NCBI GenBank assembly: GCA_000349905.1
Contig: KB722736.1
Coordinates: 186,001-250,000 of the forward strand
Length of the DNA: 64,000 nt
Direction of reading: 5' to 3'
Source: Volvariella volvacea V23
Taxonomy: Eukaryota > Basidiomycota > Agaricomycetes > Agaricales > Pluteaceae
Below are positions 22,306-33,764 of this stretch, piece by piece. The position numbers were made by a program, and so were the translations under genes. Numbering within the stretch: position 1 is the stretch's first letter; the number at the start of each line of letters is the position of its first letter. The notes beneath the pieces were generated by a model. It was not told where the DNA came from and made no database searches. It worked only from the letters and a program-made list of their open reading frames with translations.

Positions 22306-22811
22306 ATGCCTCAGAATCGAAGGTTTTTCTGATTGAGGGTGGCCAATTCGCCGGTTGCGTTTGATGTGGATAAAGTAGTACTTAATCGCTTGAGCTACTA
22401 TGAGGGTCGATGATTGGCAGACATATGGTCCCTCAGATCTTCAGGAGACATCGTAGGATAAAATAAAATTGTGATTCTAATTGTTGTGGTGGAGTTGGTT
22501 TCAACTTCAATTCCGGGTGCCATTGGCTATCATGAAGACAGACAGGGGGTCAGTTGGTCTGACACAATCAGAACGAAGTTGAAGACATGGGCTGTGTATA
22601 TCCAGGGAGTCAGTACATTCTAGACTCACCCAAGAGATTGTAATCGAAAATCGAAGGGGAAAACAGGAAACTCAGGTTGGAGGTGGTAGTAGGACGATAA
22701 AGTCAACTTGAACAAAAGATGGAGCACGCTAATGATGTAAAAGGGAACCCCGATTGGATGGGCTTGCCGTCTCCGAATTAGTTCATAGTCTCGGCATCAG
22801 AGGGTAACTAC

Positions 22812-22850
22812 AGACCTCGGCGATGTTGCCATTTTAGGTCTGCGAGAGGA
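22812..22850 (-). promoter_or_regulatory. orphan copy of the conserved upstream block
   Basis: CTCGGCGATGTTGCCATTTT followed by CTGCGAGAGG repeats the block (including the CTCGCAG part in reverse complement) with no gene at the expected distance. It is probably left over from a lost or rearranged copy. Confidence 0.45.
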
Positions 22851-23153
22851 AGTGAGGGTCGTAAGGAAAACGGCCGTGTCGACGAATGAAATTGGGCTTT
22901 GAGTTTTCTGGATTGCGCCGGGATGAGACACCGATATTACGTCGACACCGACACATCATGATGTTGAACCAAACTGACCGCAGATCCTGTGACTTACGCG
23001 GATCTATCAATGTTGAAAAAAGCCAGTACCTCACCCCGACGTTCCGGCAACAATTTCCATGCTCGTCCATTTTGCTTATCCCAAATACTAATCCATTAAA
23101 TTTAGCTGATATACACGATGGCTCCAGTAAAGTGGTTTGTTTGGTAAAGAACG

Positions 23154-24778
23154 TTAGCGTGATTGAGTAGATCGAGTAGTGATAGTCAAGGTGATGTCTT
23201 GCTCTGTTTCATTGGTAGGCAAGTGTCTTCGGCCATTGAGCGATGCCAACAAAGTCATTGTATACCTACAATCATTGACAGATATGAGGTCAGGCGAACG
23301 GAGGACAATAAAGCACAATCACTTACAACCGGCTGATGGAAAACATCCTGGAGAATGGAATTAGCTAACGAGAAACACCCTCATACGGAGAGAGAGAAGA
23401 AAAACGAAACTCACAAGGTTACACCAAGGGAAGTAAGCGGCTGATACAAAAAGAAGAACAATGACACGGATGCAGCCACCGTGATCACTGCACCCGTTTC
23501 GACACCCTTGAGGATGATTTCGTTCACCCTGCTACTAAGGGCACTGGTTGCTGCAGTTTTAGCACGCCAAAGCTACAGGGTAAGTGAGTATGTTAACTCT
23601 CGAGGAAATCGTACACTGTTCTAACATACAAGCATGGTCATCGTGAGCGTGATCGTGGCATCACATATCAATCCAAGTATGAGGTATACCTATGGCTTGA
23701 GATGAGTGGCGTGCTTGTCAGAACGAAATAAGCAATACCAAATTTGCCCGGTAGCCTTCAAGGAATTGTTGCGGGTCTTGGTATCCCTGGAGAAACTTTA
23801 TTGTGGAAACGATATGAATTACCATTAGTGGGTGTGCAATACGGATAGAGAATGTGAAAACCTTGGTTGTAACGGTAAGGCAAAGGACTCCTTCAGTAAA
23901 TGCGAGCTGGTGGATGATTCAAGACCAAAGATAGGGCCCGTGTGCGCATGCCACTCACCAGGATGATTACTATGGTGACAATGCGACCTTGCCATAGTCT
24001 CTTGGACAGATTCCATATTCTCCTTCATTTCTGCATAGTCAAAACCCACACTTATACTTACACGGAAGAACTTACCGGGCAAGGAAGACTTGAACAATGC
24101 TTGCTACTTCAAACCATACAGCCCAAACATCAAACGTACTGTGACAGAAAGTTCAGGGATAACGTACTTAGACCTGTAAAAGCAGGACAAATAGCGAATG
24201 TCCAAGGTCCAGGGGTATGCATTAGCGCTCGAACATCAGCCGCGTATGAATCAACGACGAAGACCCAAGTGCTATGGGTAACGAGGAGAGTAAAGCCACT
24301 CTCAAGCACACACAAAATTCCCACTGTTCGCCAATGAGTGCGGGTGAAGCCTTTTTAGTACCCCAAGTGATCCATATCAAAAGAGCATACCTATACAAAT
24401 GAGCCATGTGGGGTCTTGAGATACTACACTGCTGGTGACAGGTGTAGTATAATAGATATCTTATCGTCCCCCAGACAATATAGTTAGCATCGAACTGTAT
24501 AAGCATAGGTCCGTCGAGCACTCACAAAACTGAACCATTAAGCACCCATAGAGGCCCAAGCTCAAGGCAGCACCTATTAGCTATACGAAAGCACCGAACC
24601 ATACTTCCTTGAGATAACAGCGGTATATTTGGGTGTTAGAAGAACACAAACCAAAGCACCTATACTGATGAGAAGACAATCAGTCAGTCTTACGCGTTCG
24701 GTATACGCTGAAAACTCGAAGAAAGGCCAAGCCAAGAATTTAATGCACTCACATTGAATTAATGTTCCCCGGGTCCAT
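23154..24778 (-). CDS. DUF6534-type multi-pass membrane protein, copy 7
   Basis: Complete 13-exon model on the minus strand. It starts MDPGNINS at 24778, then IGAL, LIGAALSLGLYGCLMVQF, exon 4 ending DPTWLICI and exon 5 with GILCVLESGFTLLVTHSTW and PGPWTFAICPAFTGL. Next come ASIVQVFLA, RRIWNLSKRLWQGR, LAFTEGVLCLTVTTK, FLQGYQDPQQFLEGYRANL and the helix exon LGLICDATITLTMTML. Exon 11 begins LWRAKTAATSALSS and exon 12 gives MFSISRL. YTMTLLASLNGRRHL follows, with a tail of about 24 residues rich in Thr, stopping at 23154-23156. All phases are consistent; no lesion. About 285 residues. Function unknown. Confidence 0.8.
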
Positions 24779-24870
24779 GGCTCACCCGTAACCACAGCCT
24801 CTACGGAATGCTGCAAGCAAGAAACAAGAGCAGAGACCAAAATTTCAACCCCACTCCGTCGCACCCTCAA

Positions 24871-24878
24871 CTTAAATA
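24871..24878 (-). promoter_or_regulatory. TATA-like box of copy 7
   Basis: TATTTAAG on the minus strand, about 94 bp before the ATG at 24778. Confidence 0.55.
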
Positions 24879-25065
24879 CCTAGATCAACCAACGTGTGTA
24901 GGCACCACCAGCAGCCCGGGAATACAAGAGGCCCGGTCAGATGGGCAGGCACAACATTTTCCTAACATTGGCACTACGCAACCAATGTCACAGTTAGCGG
25001 CTTGAGAAGACCTTAATATCGGAAGTTGTTGCCTGCTTCCATTAACGTTATCTGGGGGTGGAAAA

Positions 25066-25090
25066 GCGGCGAAGTTGCCTTTCTGAGGTG
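25066..25090 (-). promoter_or_regulatory. conserved upstream block of copy 7
   Basis: The plus strand reads GGCGAAGTTGCCTTTCTGAG, the reverse complement of the family's upstream block, about 290 bp before the ATG. Confidence 0.5.
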
Positions 25091-26616
25091 CACAAGAATT
25101 GAAGGGTTGAATAAATGGGATGTAGCGAGACCGTTTGCATGGAAGTGGTACTGTATGGGAGTGGTCTATGTTAAGGTGATTCCACTGCTATAGAAGCCGG
25201 CGGGAGGTAGGCCAGGGTTGAGACGCTTAAGCTCAAGCCCAGTCCGACATATCGCGGAGAACCTTGACTTATGGTTTTAGCGGTGGTGATGGGGGTAGTG
25301 TCGCCTCTGAGAGCGTCATCAGTCTCGATCATCACCAACTCGAAGACGCACGCTTATCATGTGCAGGGTAGGATTTCGTGCTTCTAATTCTATGTAACCA
25401 GTGGCAATTTTGTGAAGATTACTAGGCACCAGGAAGGTCCTGCCTTCTGATAACTGATGCTATTAGTACAAGCTGGTGGTCATGAGAAATCGAACACACG
25501 CTCAACAGCGCCACAGGTACACGGACTATATTCGTCCAGGTGACCGGGTGAAGGAGAGGACCCAGCTCGAAGAGACGTGTCATGTCTTCATGGTCTACTG
25601 TCGCCTGAATAAAGGACAGGATTGGCTGGAACCACCAAATAAGGATGGGTCTTCCTGAGCCTTACGTGTATGATCCGTACTATCGATCAGTCCCTGCGTA
25701 GATAGTGAATGCATTCCGAGGTATCTCCAAGGCGAGTTAATGGGGTCTCTGTCTCCGTTGAATTAGAGCAACGGTTCGCCCTGCAGCGCACAACCAGGTA
25801 TTGCTCGGGGTTGCGAGTCACGCATGGCTAGGATTGGATAGACTCTCTGGGTCATTGCGACAGCCTTATGACCTTCTCCCATCCCCAAATTCATCGCTCT
25901 TTTGCTTCAGTCCCCTTCGTAGTCAATTTTGACTATTCTCGGCATAGTCCGACCAACACCCAACGAACACTACCTGCCGCCCTCGCCCCTTCTTCAATGC
26001 TACCATGGCCGTTATCGACGGATCTAGCCGTCCATCGCTAGGTAGACCACTTTTCTTCAGCACGGGACGAGGCCTTCGACTGCGTAATCGGGGAACAAGT
26101 GTGCGCCTTCTAGCGGTGTCCTGATCGAGGGAGTAACGGCAGCATTGGTGGAACACCATCAAAGAAATCAAGGCGTTGAACCAAAGGTCTGGTCGGTCCC
26201 ACGCACCACGTGGCTCACAACACCGTGTAGTCCGTTGACTCTCACCCACTGGTTGCAGCGAGTGCTTAAGGTATGTATAAAACTAAAGTACGCACGATGA
26301 AGGACTTGCTTGTGACATCGTCAAATGGTTACAGTGCCTTCGATACTCCACAGAATCTGTGGCGTGTCTGAGACGCTGGTGAGAGCGTTCCTGCAGTGGG
26401 ACTAGCCACGATATACCTGCGCCCCGGCCTTCGTGCCTTGGAACCCAAACCGACGTCGCAAAGCCTCACTGGCACGCAGTGCACTAAGATGTTCAAGGTT
26501 GTTTTATTCGAAGGTTGATTGTGTATATTAGCTTATAAATAGTGCAGGATTGCCACTTCTGGTCGCAACTGCACAACACAGAGTACACACACATGATATA
26601 CTGACTCCTCCACGTA

Positions 26617-28345
26617 TCAAGGAATGATACTCGGGACTTGTTCATGGTTAGACTCAGTATCTGGACAGCCTCTGCGGCAATTGAGTGAGGCCAACAAAGC
26701 CATTGTATACCTACAACAGCATCGCGCATCAAATCCGAAACAAAAAACCACAGGACAGCCAGGGAGTTAGCATCAAATACCAAGCAAAACTGAACAAGTG
26801 AAGGAACATACAGTCGACTGATCGAAAACATCCTAGCGGAGAAGCAAAACCAAATTCAAGTCAGAGAAATGGACAAAAAGCGCCTCTCAAACGGGCGGAG
26901 AGAAAGAGAAAGGTATCTCACAAAATCATACCCGGACGGTTGACCGGGTTATACAGGAAGAGGAGCAAGGTCACCAAGGCGGCTATGGTGACCACTACTC
27001 CCGTCCCAAATCCCCTAAAGATAATTTCGTTCACGAGGCTTTTCAAGGCACCTGTAATTGTGGAGCTGGCACGCCAGAGCTATGGTGATTGGTAGTGAGA
27101 TTGAGGATGAGCGCAAGCTCGGGTGACAGCTCGGGGATGTTTGACGTACAAGAAGGATAGTGGTGGACGTGATGATGGTGTCGCAGATTAGCCCAAGAGC
27201 CAGGTATGTCTATCCCTTGGCGGTGAGTGATATACTCGTCTACAGGAGGGTGCAAAAGAGTTGATACCAGATGTGCATGGAAGCCTAGAAGGGCTTCTTT
27301 TGGACCCTTGAAGCCTTGGAGAAACTTTTGAGGTAAGATTGAGTATCAGTAGGAGGTTCAACAATCAGGCAGTCGAAGGGAAGAGGTTAGAACCTTGGTT
27401 GCTGCGATAAGACACAGAGCTCCTTCTGTCAAAGCAATCTAGTGAATGATTTAGGGGCTAGAGAAAATACCTGCGGTGGGATGCATGTTGCTTACCAGGG
27501 TGATCACCAGAGTGACGATTCTGCGCTTCCACAACATCCACGACATCTCGGACAGACTCCATATTCTCCTTTCGGTACAGAATCGTCAGCACCACGTCCA
27601 GTCCCCACAAGGGACACTCACCGGGCGAGCAGCACCTGGACGATGCTCACCACTGCAAATCAAAGTCCAAGCACACACGATCCAAAAACGGGTGGTCAAA
27701 ATCTGAACCACACAATGAGAGCAGAAGCAAAAATCTACCAACACACCTAGACCCGTGATCGCAGGACACGCAGCAGAGGTCCACGGCCCGGGAGATTGGT
27801 GTAGCACAGTGGTCGTGTGCAAGTCCACGATGTACACCCAAGCGCTGTGGGTCATCGTCATGGTATAGCCGCTCTCAAGTACGCCCAAGGTGCCAACTGT
27901 CTTGTGGATGAGCTTGGGCGTTGCCAGTGTCTAAACACACGCTCAAGCCAAGGGCGTACCTATGCCGAGGAGCCACTTTGGGTCTTTGGATCGCTCGCTG
28001 CTGGTAGCGGTGGCAGGGGCGGTGTAATAAGTATCTTAAAGGGCATTGCGGAGACTCTAGGTTACTAAAAAAAGGCCTATTGTTGCTACGTTGCTCCAGC
28101 ACTTACAAAGTGGGACTATCAAGCACCTGTAGAGACCCCAGCTGAGGGTAGCCCCCAACAACTGCACGGAAGAATTCAGCCAATTTCTTCTCGGGGTGTC
28201 GGCAACGACATATGGGGAGAAGGGGGAAGCACGAACAATGGCACCTGCACTGCGAGCGAGGTGAGATGAGGTGAGCCTTCAATAAGAACAAGAGCGGATC
28301 GAGAGTTGGCGGTACTGACGTCAAAGACACTTCTTCCTGTCTCAT
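26617..28345 (-). CDS. DUF6534-type multi-pass membrane protein, copy 8
   Basis: Complete 13-exon model. It starts MRQEEVSL at 28345, then AGAI, LLGATLSWGLYRCLIVPL, exon 4 with YYTAPATATSSERS and PKWLLGI, and exon 5 with GTLGVLESGYTMTMTHSAW and PGPWTSAACPAITGL. VVSIVQVLLA, RRIWSLSEMSWMLWKRR, IALTEGALCLIAATK, FLQGFKGPKEALLG and the helix exon CDTIITSTTILL follow. Exon 11 is LWRASSTITGALKSLVNEII, exon 12 MFSISRL and the last exon YTMALLASLNCRRG with a 16-residue tail, stopping at 26617-26619. It is strikingly close to copy 9 at 43 kb, sharing RASxTITGALKSLVNEIIFR and YNPVNRP. That links the two arrays in opposite orientation. No lesion. Function unknown. Confidence 0.82.
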
Positions 28346-29300
28346 AGCCCACATGGTCGCGATGGTCTGTATAGAATGGGCAAAAAGACCAACTAGGGGG
28401 AGGAAGAAAGGGAGCGAAAAGAAAAAAACCAACTGCCCGTGCCTTCAACCGCGCCCTTGTTCAAATACTTAACAGGCTGTCATGTGTAGTGCATACTCGC
28501 ACCACAGGGGGCTGGGGCCAGGGTTGAAGGTACGGTTTGGCGAACCGGTATGTAACTCTGCGCGTAAACGAAGCCCCTAAAGACCGGAGGAGCTAGTCGA
28601 ATCTGGTCGCAAGTCCGTTACAGCTTTCCACGGCGAAGTTCAAGTTGCCTTTTTGGGCTCTGCGAGAGTGGGGTTGGATGAATGCAGATGGCTGTGCATG
28701 CCATACTCGCGAGGGCCCGGAATCGGAATCATATTAAGGGATTATTTGAAGTGCAATGCAAGGTATGCCCATTACTATATCTTATATTTAACTACTACTG
28801 CTCCACCAATCGTCGGCACTTATGGCTGCAACATGGTGCAACCCCTCACCGTTCGGCACCATGACTAGCACATAGAGTGCATAGGCGGTAGCGATGCAAG
28901 GCCATACTATCCGAGTGCCCACAACACGCTCCTTCCTCCCAATCAGCCACTACTAACCGCTTTATAGCCCCCCCCCCCCCCCCCCCACCAGTCCATGATG
29001 CAGGAGAAAGAAAAAGAGTAGAAAAAGCGAGAAGACACCATAGGAAGATGCAGTGAATCAATATTAGGGGGAAAGATCGGAGGCTTAGCTGAGTGTGTAG
29101 AGTGGGAGTTCTTCCAGCATTACTTTGTGTCACCCGTGGCTAATAGGAATATGAAGAGGTTGACATGTCGCTACGAGTAGTTCGCTGATTGCAGTCACCA
29201 CGCAAACTCTAAGAAGAGCGCACATCACTCCAAAATGACAAGCTCGAATACTGTCATTGCTGCAAAACAATTCGGGTTACATATTAACTAAGAGAGAACT
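28346..29300. other. intergenic between copy 8 and the pore-former-like gene
   Basis: It holds the TATA-like box TATTTGA (28461-28467, minus) and the conserved block near 28629-28652 of copy 8. A run of 19 C lies at 28968-28986. No gene is seen. Confidence 0.55.
28629..28652 (-). promoter_or_regulatory. conserved upstream block of copy 8
   Basis: CACGGCGAAGTT and TTGCCTTTT on the plus strand, followed by CTCTGCGAG, match the reverse complement of the block, with a 4-base insertion. It lies about 287 bp before the ATG. Confidence 0.45.
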
Positions 29301-32300
29301 TTACTCATTGGACTTGTCAGATGGTGCGGGGAGAAGGGAAAAAGTGGTGGTATCAATTCCTTGCTCGTTGATAACGTCCATCCACACCTGAGTACTCTCC
29401 CGAACAGATGCCCACGCCTGTCCAATTCTCTTTGCGTCCTCAACGGTCAACTTGATATCCTCCCACAACTCCGCATCATCTACCACCTGTCCCAACTTGT
29501 CTTGCATGTTGTTGATGATATCCGCCAATGCCACAACACCATCAACCACCTTCTGGAACCTGGGTCGAACAATCTGCAACTCATTGACATTCCTCTGCAA
29601 CATGTCTCTCATTGACTTGAGAGAGGAGATGGTCTGAATGATGTCGCTGAGTTTGAGCGAGTCCAAAACGAGTTTGATAGACGCAGCAGTGGCTGATGCT
29701 GTAGCACCAATCTGGGCCGCCAAGGTTACAGCAGCAGCGATGGGTCCTATGATTCCAAATGCGACAAGGATACCAGCTGCAGCGAATGCGAGTGCGAGAG
29801 TGTCGGCAATGATGGTGATGATGGCATTTCGAAGTTCGTCTTCAGCATCTTCTATATCCGTGTTCAACTGATCAATCTTGCTCTCGATTTCAGCGATGTT
29901 GTTGTCGATGACGGTAAGTACTGCACGGAACTCCTCAGCAGCATTGCCGAACTCTTCGCTTGTTCGACCGGCATATTCGTAAGCGGTGCGGAGTGACCGA
30001 AGAGTTTCCTTGAGGAATACGGCTAAAGAGAGTTTTCCGTCGACAACATTGTTGGCTCGATACTCTTGGAGAATAGCAAGGGCTTGAAGGCTGGACATGG
30101 TGCTGTATTCCATGGAGACAATCCCAACATACTGCTGACGGAGACGATAGGTGGTATTGTAGAGGGACTCGCGTTCTGTGTTGTTGTTGTCCCAGTACCC
30201 GATGACATCTTGTGTGAAGGGCAAGGTGAGGAGGACGTCGATTTGCTTGAAGCATTCTCTTGCGGCCGCAGCTTGCTCTTGGATTCCAGGACCCAGTTGT
30301 GCAGCAGGGCATACAACCTCGACGACATTTATTTCCCGTACCTTTGGATCGATCCCTAAAGTCTTGGAAGATGCATTCAGGAGGGACTTGACCCGGTGCG
30401 CATTGTCAACTACCTGACCCCACTCCATCTTGATCAACTCGGAGTACAAGACCGGATCCTCCAAAAGCTGGCCCCATACTCCCGTCAAAATGTTGTAGAT
30501 AGACCCAAGGTTCCCGCTGACGGTCTCCGTCATTTCGATCCATGTCAGGACGTGACCCTTGAAGAAGACACTACTTGATTGCAGGTCTTCGAGCGCTGAT
30601 ATTGCCGAGTTGAGCTCGTTCAGCTGGCGTTGAAGATTATCCCTGATTTTCGCCCTCTCTACCTCATACCAAATGCTCACTGCGAGCAGCCCACCAAGCC
30701 AAACGTACCAAGGTGGGGACAAACTATTCTCTGCAGCTTGCGCGGCCGCCTTGGCACTCTTGATATCGTTCTCTTTCCGTGTAACCTCCGCCTTTAGCCC
30801 TTGTTCGTACTCCTTCGCCTGCCTTGTGAATGTTGCAAACTTGTTGTTCGCCGCTCTAGCCCTGCTCTGAGCCTTCTCACATGCCTTGACTGCCCGGTCA
30901 TGATACGTCAAGAAGTCGTTGATGTCGGACTCGTTAGTCGGCAATTCGGGATATTTGGAAATCCAGCCTTGGACGGTATCTCCCATGCTCACGATGTTGT
31001 CGAGCATATCGACAACGTCTGGTCTGATTTCGTTGAGGATGCCGTCCATCTCCCCAGTGGCTCGCTCAATGATTTGCTTGTTCTGTGAGGAAATGGACAC
31101 GGAGTTGATGACGGTATAAGACCGAGTGGTTTGCGAGAAGCTGTTGGAAGAATACTTCCAAACCAAGGAGGAAGAGCTTAGTGAGTTTTGGTCAAACCAG
31201 AGACCAGTAGAAGCTCGGAGGGTTTGTCCAGAGGCAATGTCGTCCGATTGAACCAACACTGCCAGGTCCATAACCTTCTGGTACGTCGCAACATCTCCAG
31301 CTTTGATGGCTTCCGTAGCAGCCTCAAGAATCCTATCCAAGCTCTGTTCCCGTCCAACTGCTGGTGCAAACACGGAGATGCTTCGATATCCTGCTGTCCT
31401 TTCGGGGATTTGAACTCCTTGTTGGTTCAGTACATCAAGGTACACCTCGCAGGCTGTAGTCATGTTCTGCGTCATGTCCCGAGATGCCTCGATACTACTC
31501 GTGTCGTATAGGATTTCCTCTCCGATGAACATTGCAGTTACTTCATCCATCGTCCCAACTGCAGTAGAGTCGTTGAGCATCCTCCCCCAGAATATATTCA
31601 GGTTTCCATAAAGCTCGTCCAAACTCGTGAACGATGTCACTATTTCCGACATATTCTGTATTGCCGTTGACACCGTATTTATCTGCGATTTTGTTTGTTT
31701 AATGTCTGCTGCAAGTTCGCTCATCTTGATTCCATATGCTATTGATGCGGTTATGCCTGCAACGAGCAATGCACCTGCAGCGAGGATGAACAACGCCACT
31801 CCTGATGCGATTCCGGCTACTAATGCAACCAGACCTGCATGTCATCTTCAGAATCATTGCCATCATCTGCTGCAATAGATAAACTCACCGACAATAGCCG
31901 CTACTACGGATCCCCAGAATGCGGCTTGAAGTTGAGAGAGCGCCTCTTGTTGTTGGCTCAAGGTTGCTTGCAGCATCACTAATTTGTCTCGTAGGATCTG
32001 CAACTGAGTCTCCAGCTCCATCTTGACGTCGTGCAACTGCTTCGTCATCAAATTCACACTCTCCTTCGCACCACTCACACTCCTTGACACGATCGTCGCC
32101 CATTGTTTGGCATGGCTGATGAACGACTTTGCGCTCGCAATCGCAATATCCACTTGCTCCTGCGACTCGGCATTCTGCCATGCTTCTGCATCCGCCTTGA
32201 CTTTATCCAAGAAGTAGACGTGCGTGATCCCGAATGCACGGATCCTGTCGACCACGGGATATACTGCAGTTTGAACATCGATGTATCGAGAACGGAGAGT

Positions 32301-33764
32301 GCGAGTGAGTAGATTCAGGTCAAGAATGACACCAGGCGAAGCGACACCGAGGTTCGTGACGCCATCAGCCTTAATCCACCTCGTCCACTTGAGTGCTGCG
32401 TCATTATTGTTGTTTGGGTCTGTTGGGACTTCAATGATCCGTTTGTACAGGTATCCATCCGATCTTAATCCGACTGGTCCTACTTCTGTAGCCGTGAACT
32501 CTGTAACGGGATCGATTGCCTGCTGGTCCTTAACGAAGTATGTTCCCGAATTCCAATCCAACTCGACATCCCAGATGTTCGAGTTCGTGTCGACACCGAC
32601 AAAGTGGTTATTCCAATAAGCCAACTTCTTGAACGTGGGAGAAGTGGATGGTCCGCCAGATTTGGCTTGGTATGGGAACACCTCCCACTTGGATGCGTTG
32701 TTGAGACTGTCCGTGGTCAGCCTCTTCAACGTGTTGTCAGCTTCCAAGACGAACAGATGGAATGCGATTTGGTTTCTGTCAGCGCTGAGGACGGCGAATG
32801 GAACGACAGCGATTGGATTATTCGAGGGGAGAACGGTCTCGCCGGCCTTGGTCCAATCCTTCGAGTATAACCCCGGCCAGTTGTCGATGGCTTGAGCAAG
32901 AGCAGGGTCCTTGGAGTCCAAGTGTGATTTGAACCAGACCTGTCTCCCAACGGAGAGACAGAAGTCGCCCTTATAAGGGAATAGATACACCTTATCCGAC
33001 CCACTCGGGTTGATTTGAACACCAGATGGGAGTGCACCAAAGGAGGACCAGACATCAGTCGTGCCTCCAGCAGGAAGGCTCTGTATTTGAGTGTCGATGT
33101 ACATGATCTCATTGTTGTTCCTGATACCAACGACTGGAACAGTGTTGATATGTGCGCTGTACTCGTCGAGGTAAGGCTTGGTCTAAGTATGAGATAGAGT
33201 GAAAAGTAGTTGTAAGAATCGACGATATTGGACTGTACGACGAATGATCTCACCAGAATGTTGTCGAATTCATTGATGATAGGTCCAATGGACTTGGCCA
33301 TATCCTGCAGACCTTTGACACTGTCTCTCATTCCATCTGCCTTCATTGCATTGACGACCTTCATGGCATCGTCTTTGGCACTAGTCGGAACAGGTGGGAT
33401 GACCTGTGCAGACTTTGCAGTGGCAGTGCCATCCGTCTCGGCAGAAGTGGAGGTATCCTGCTTAGCAGCTGCATCCCCACCACGTATGGCGGACAACGAA
33501 CCATCAAGGTTGGCAATGAGTGAGGCCAACGCCGACTCGGCCTATTGAAGGCGGTCAGTAATGACGAATGATAACAATGCAAGGCTGACTGAGGCGTCTG
33601 CTGGTGGGGTAGAGGAATAATGTGGGTACTCGCCTCTTGTCTGGCCTTCTGGCCTTCAGCGATTTCGTCGTCTGTCGTGGCGAGATGAGTTGGATTTTTG
33701 GCCTCAGCCTCAACCTTGGCACGAATGGCGCGGTGAGTGCAATGGCGTAACCAATAGAAGACAT
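29301..33764 (-). CDS. large alpha-helical pore-forming-toxin-like protein with beta-propeller-like N-terminal part
   Basis: Four exons are inferred: 33764-33630, 33541-33254, 33182-31889 and 31834-29301 (TAA), about 1416 residues. Residues about 170-400 are rich in repeated W/Y/F strands, suggesting a beta-propeller. After that the pattern coiled coil, hydrophobic segment, coiled coil occurs three times, with hydrophobic segments at about 560-605, 945-963 and 1240-1290. After each comes a similar helical unit with a central Trp (near 655, 1026 and 1359) and a closing QGV/LGI/QGI tract. This resembles ClyA/HBL-type alpha pore formers, which insert a hydrophobic hairpin into membranes. There is no signal peptide. 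The first exon is ambiguous: one frame carries the ATG with a GT donor, while another looks more protein-like but needs a GC donor and lacks the ATG. Target and activity are unknown. Confidence 0.6.

Larger units (their letters stand above)
22046..23153. other. intergenic, promoter of pseudogene copy 6
   Basis: It contains the TATA-like box and the conserved upstream block of copy 6, plus a second orphan copy of that block near 22812-22850. No gene is seen. Confidence 0.5.
24779..26616. other. intergenic, promoter of copy 7; no gene recognised
   Basis: It holds the TATA-like box (24871-24878) and conserved block (about 25066-25090) of copy 7. Open frames 25476-25658 (+) and 25923-26249 (-) show no family I know. 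Confidence 0.5.

Noticed and set aside
29361..31878. Several plus-strand open frames inside the pore-former-like gene
   Set aside because: Antisense shadows of one long minus-strand exon.
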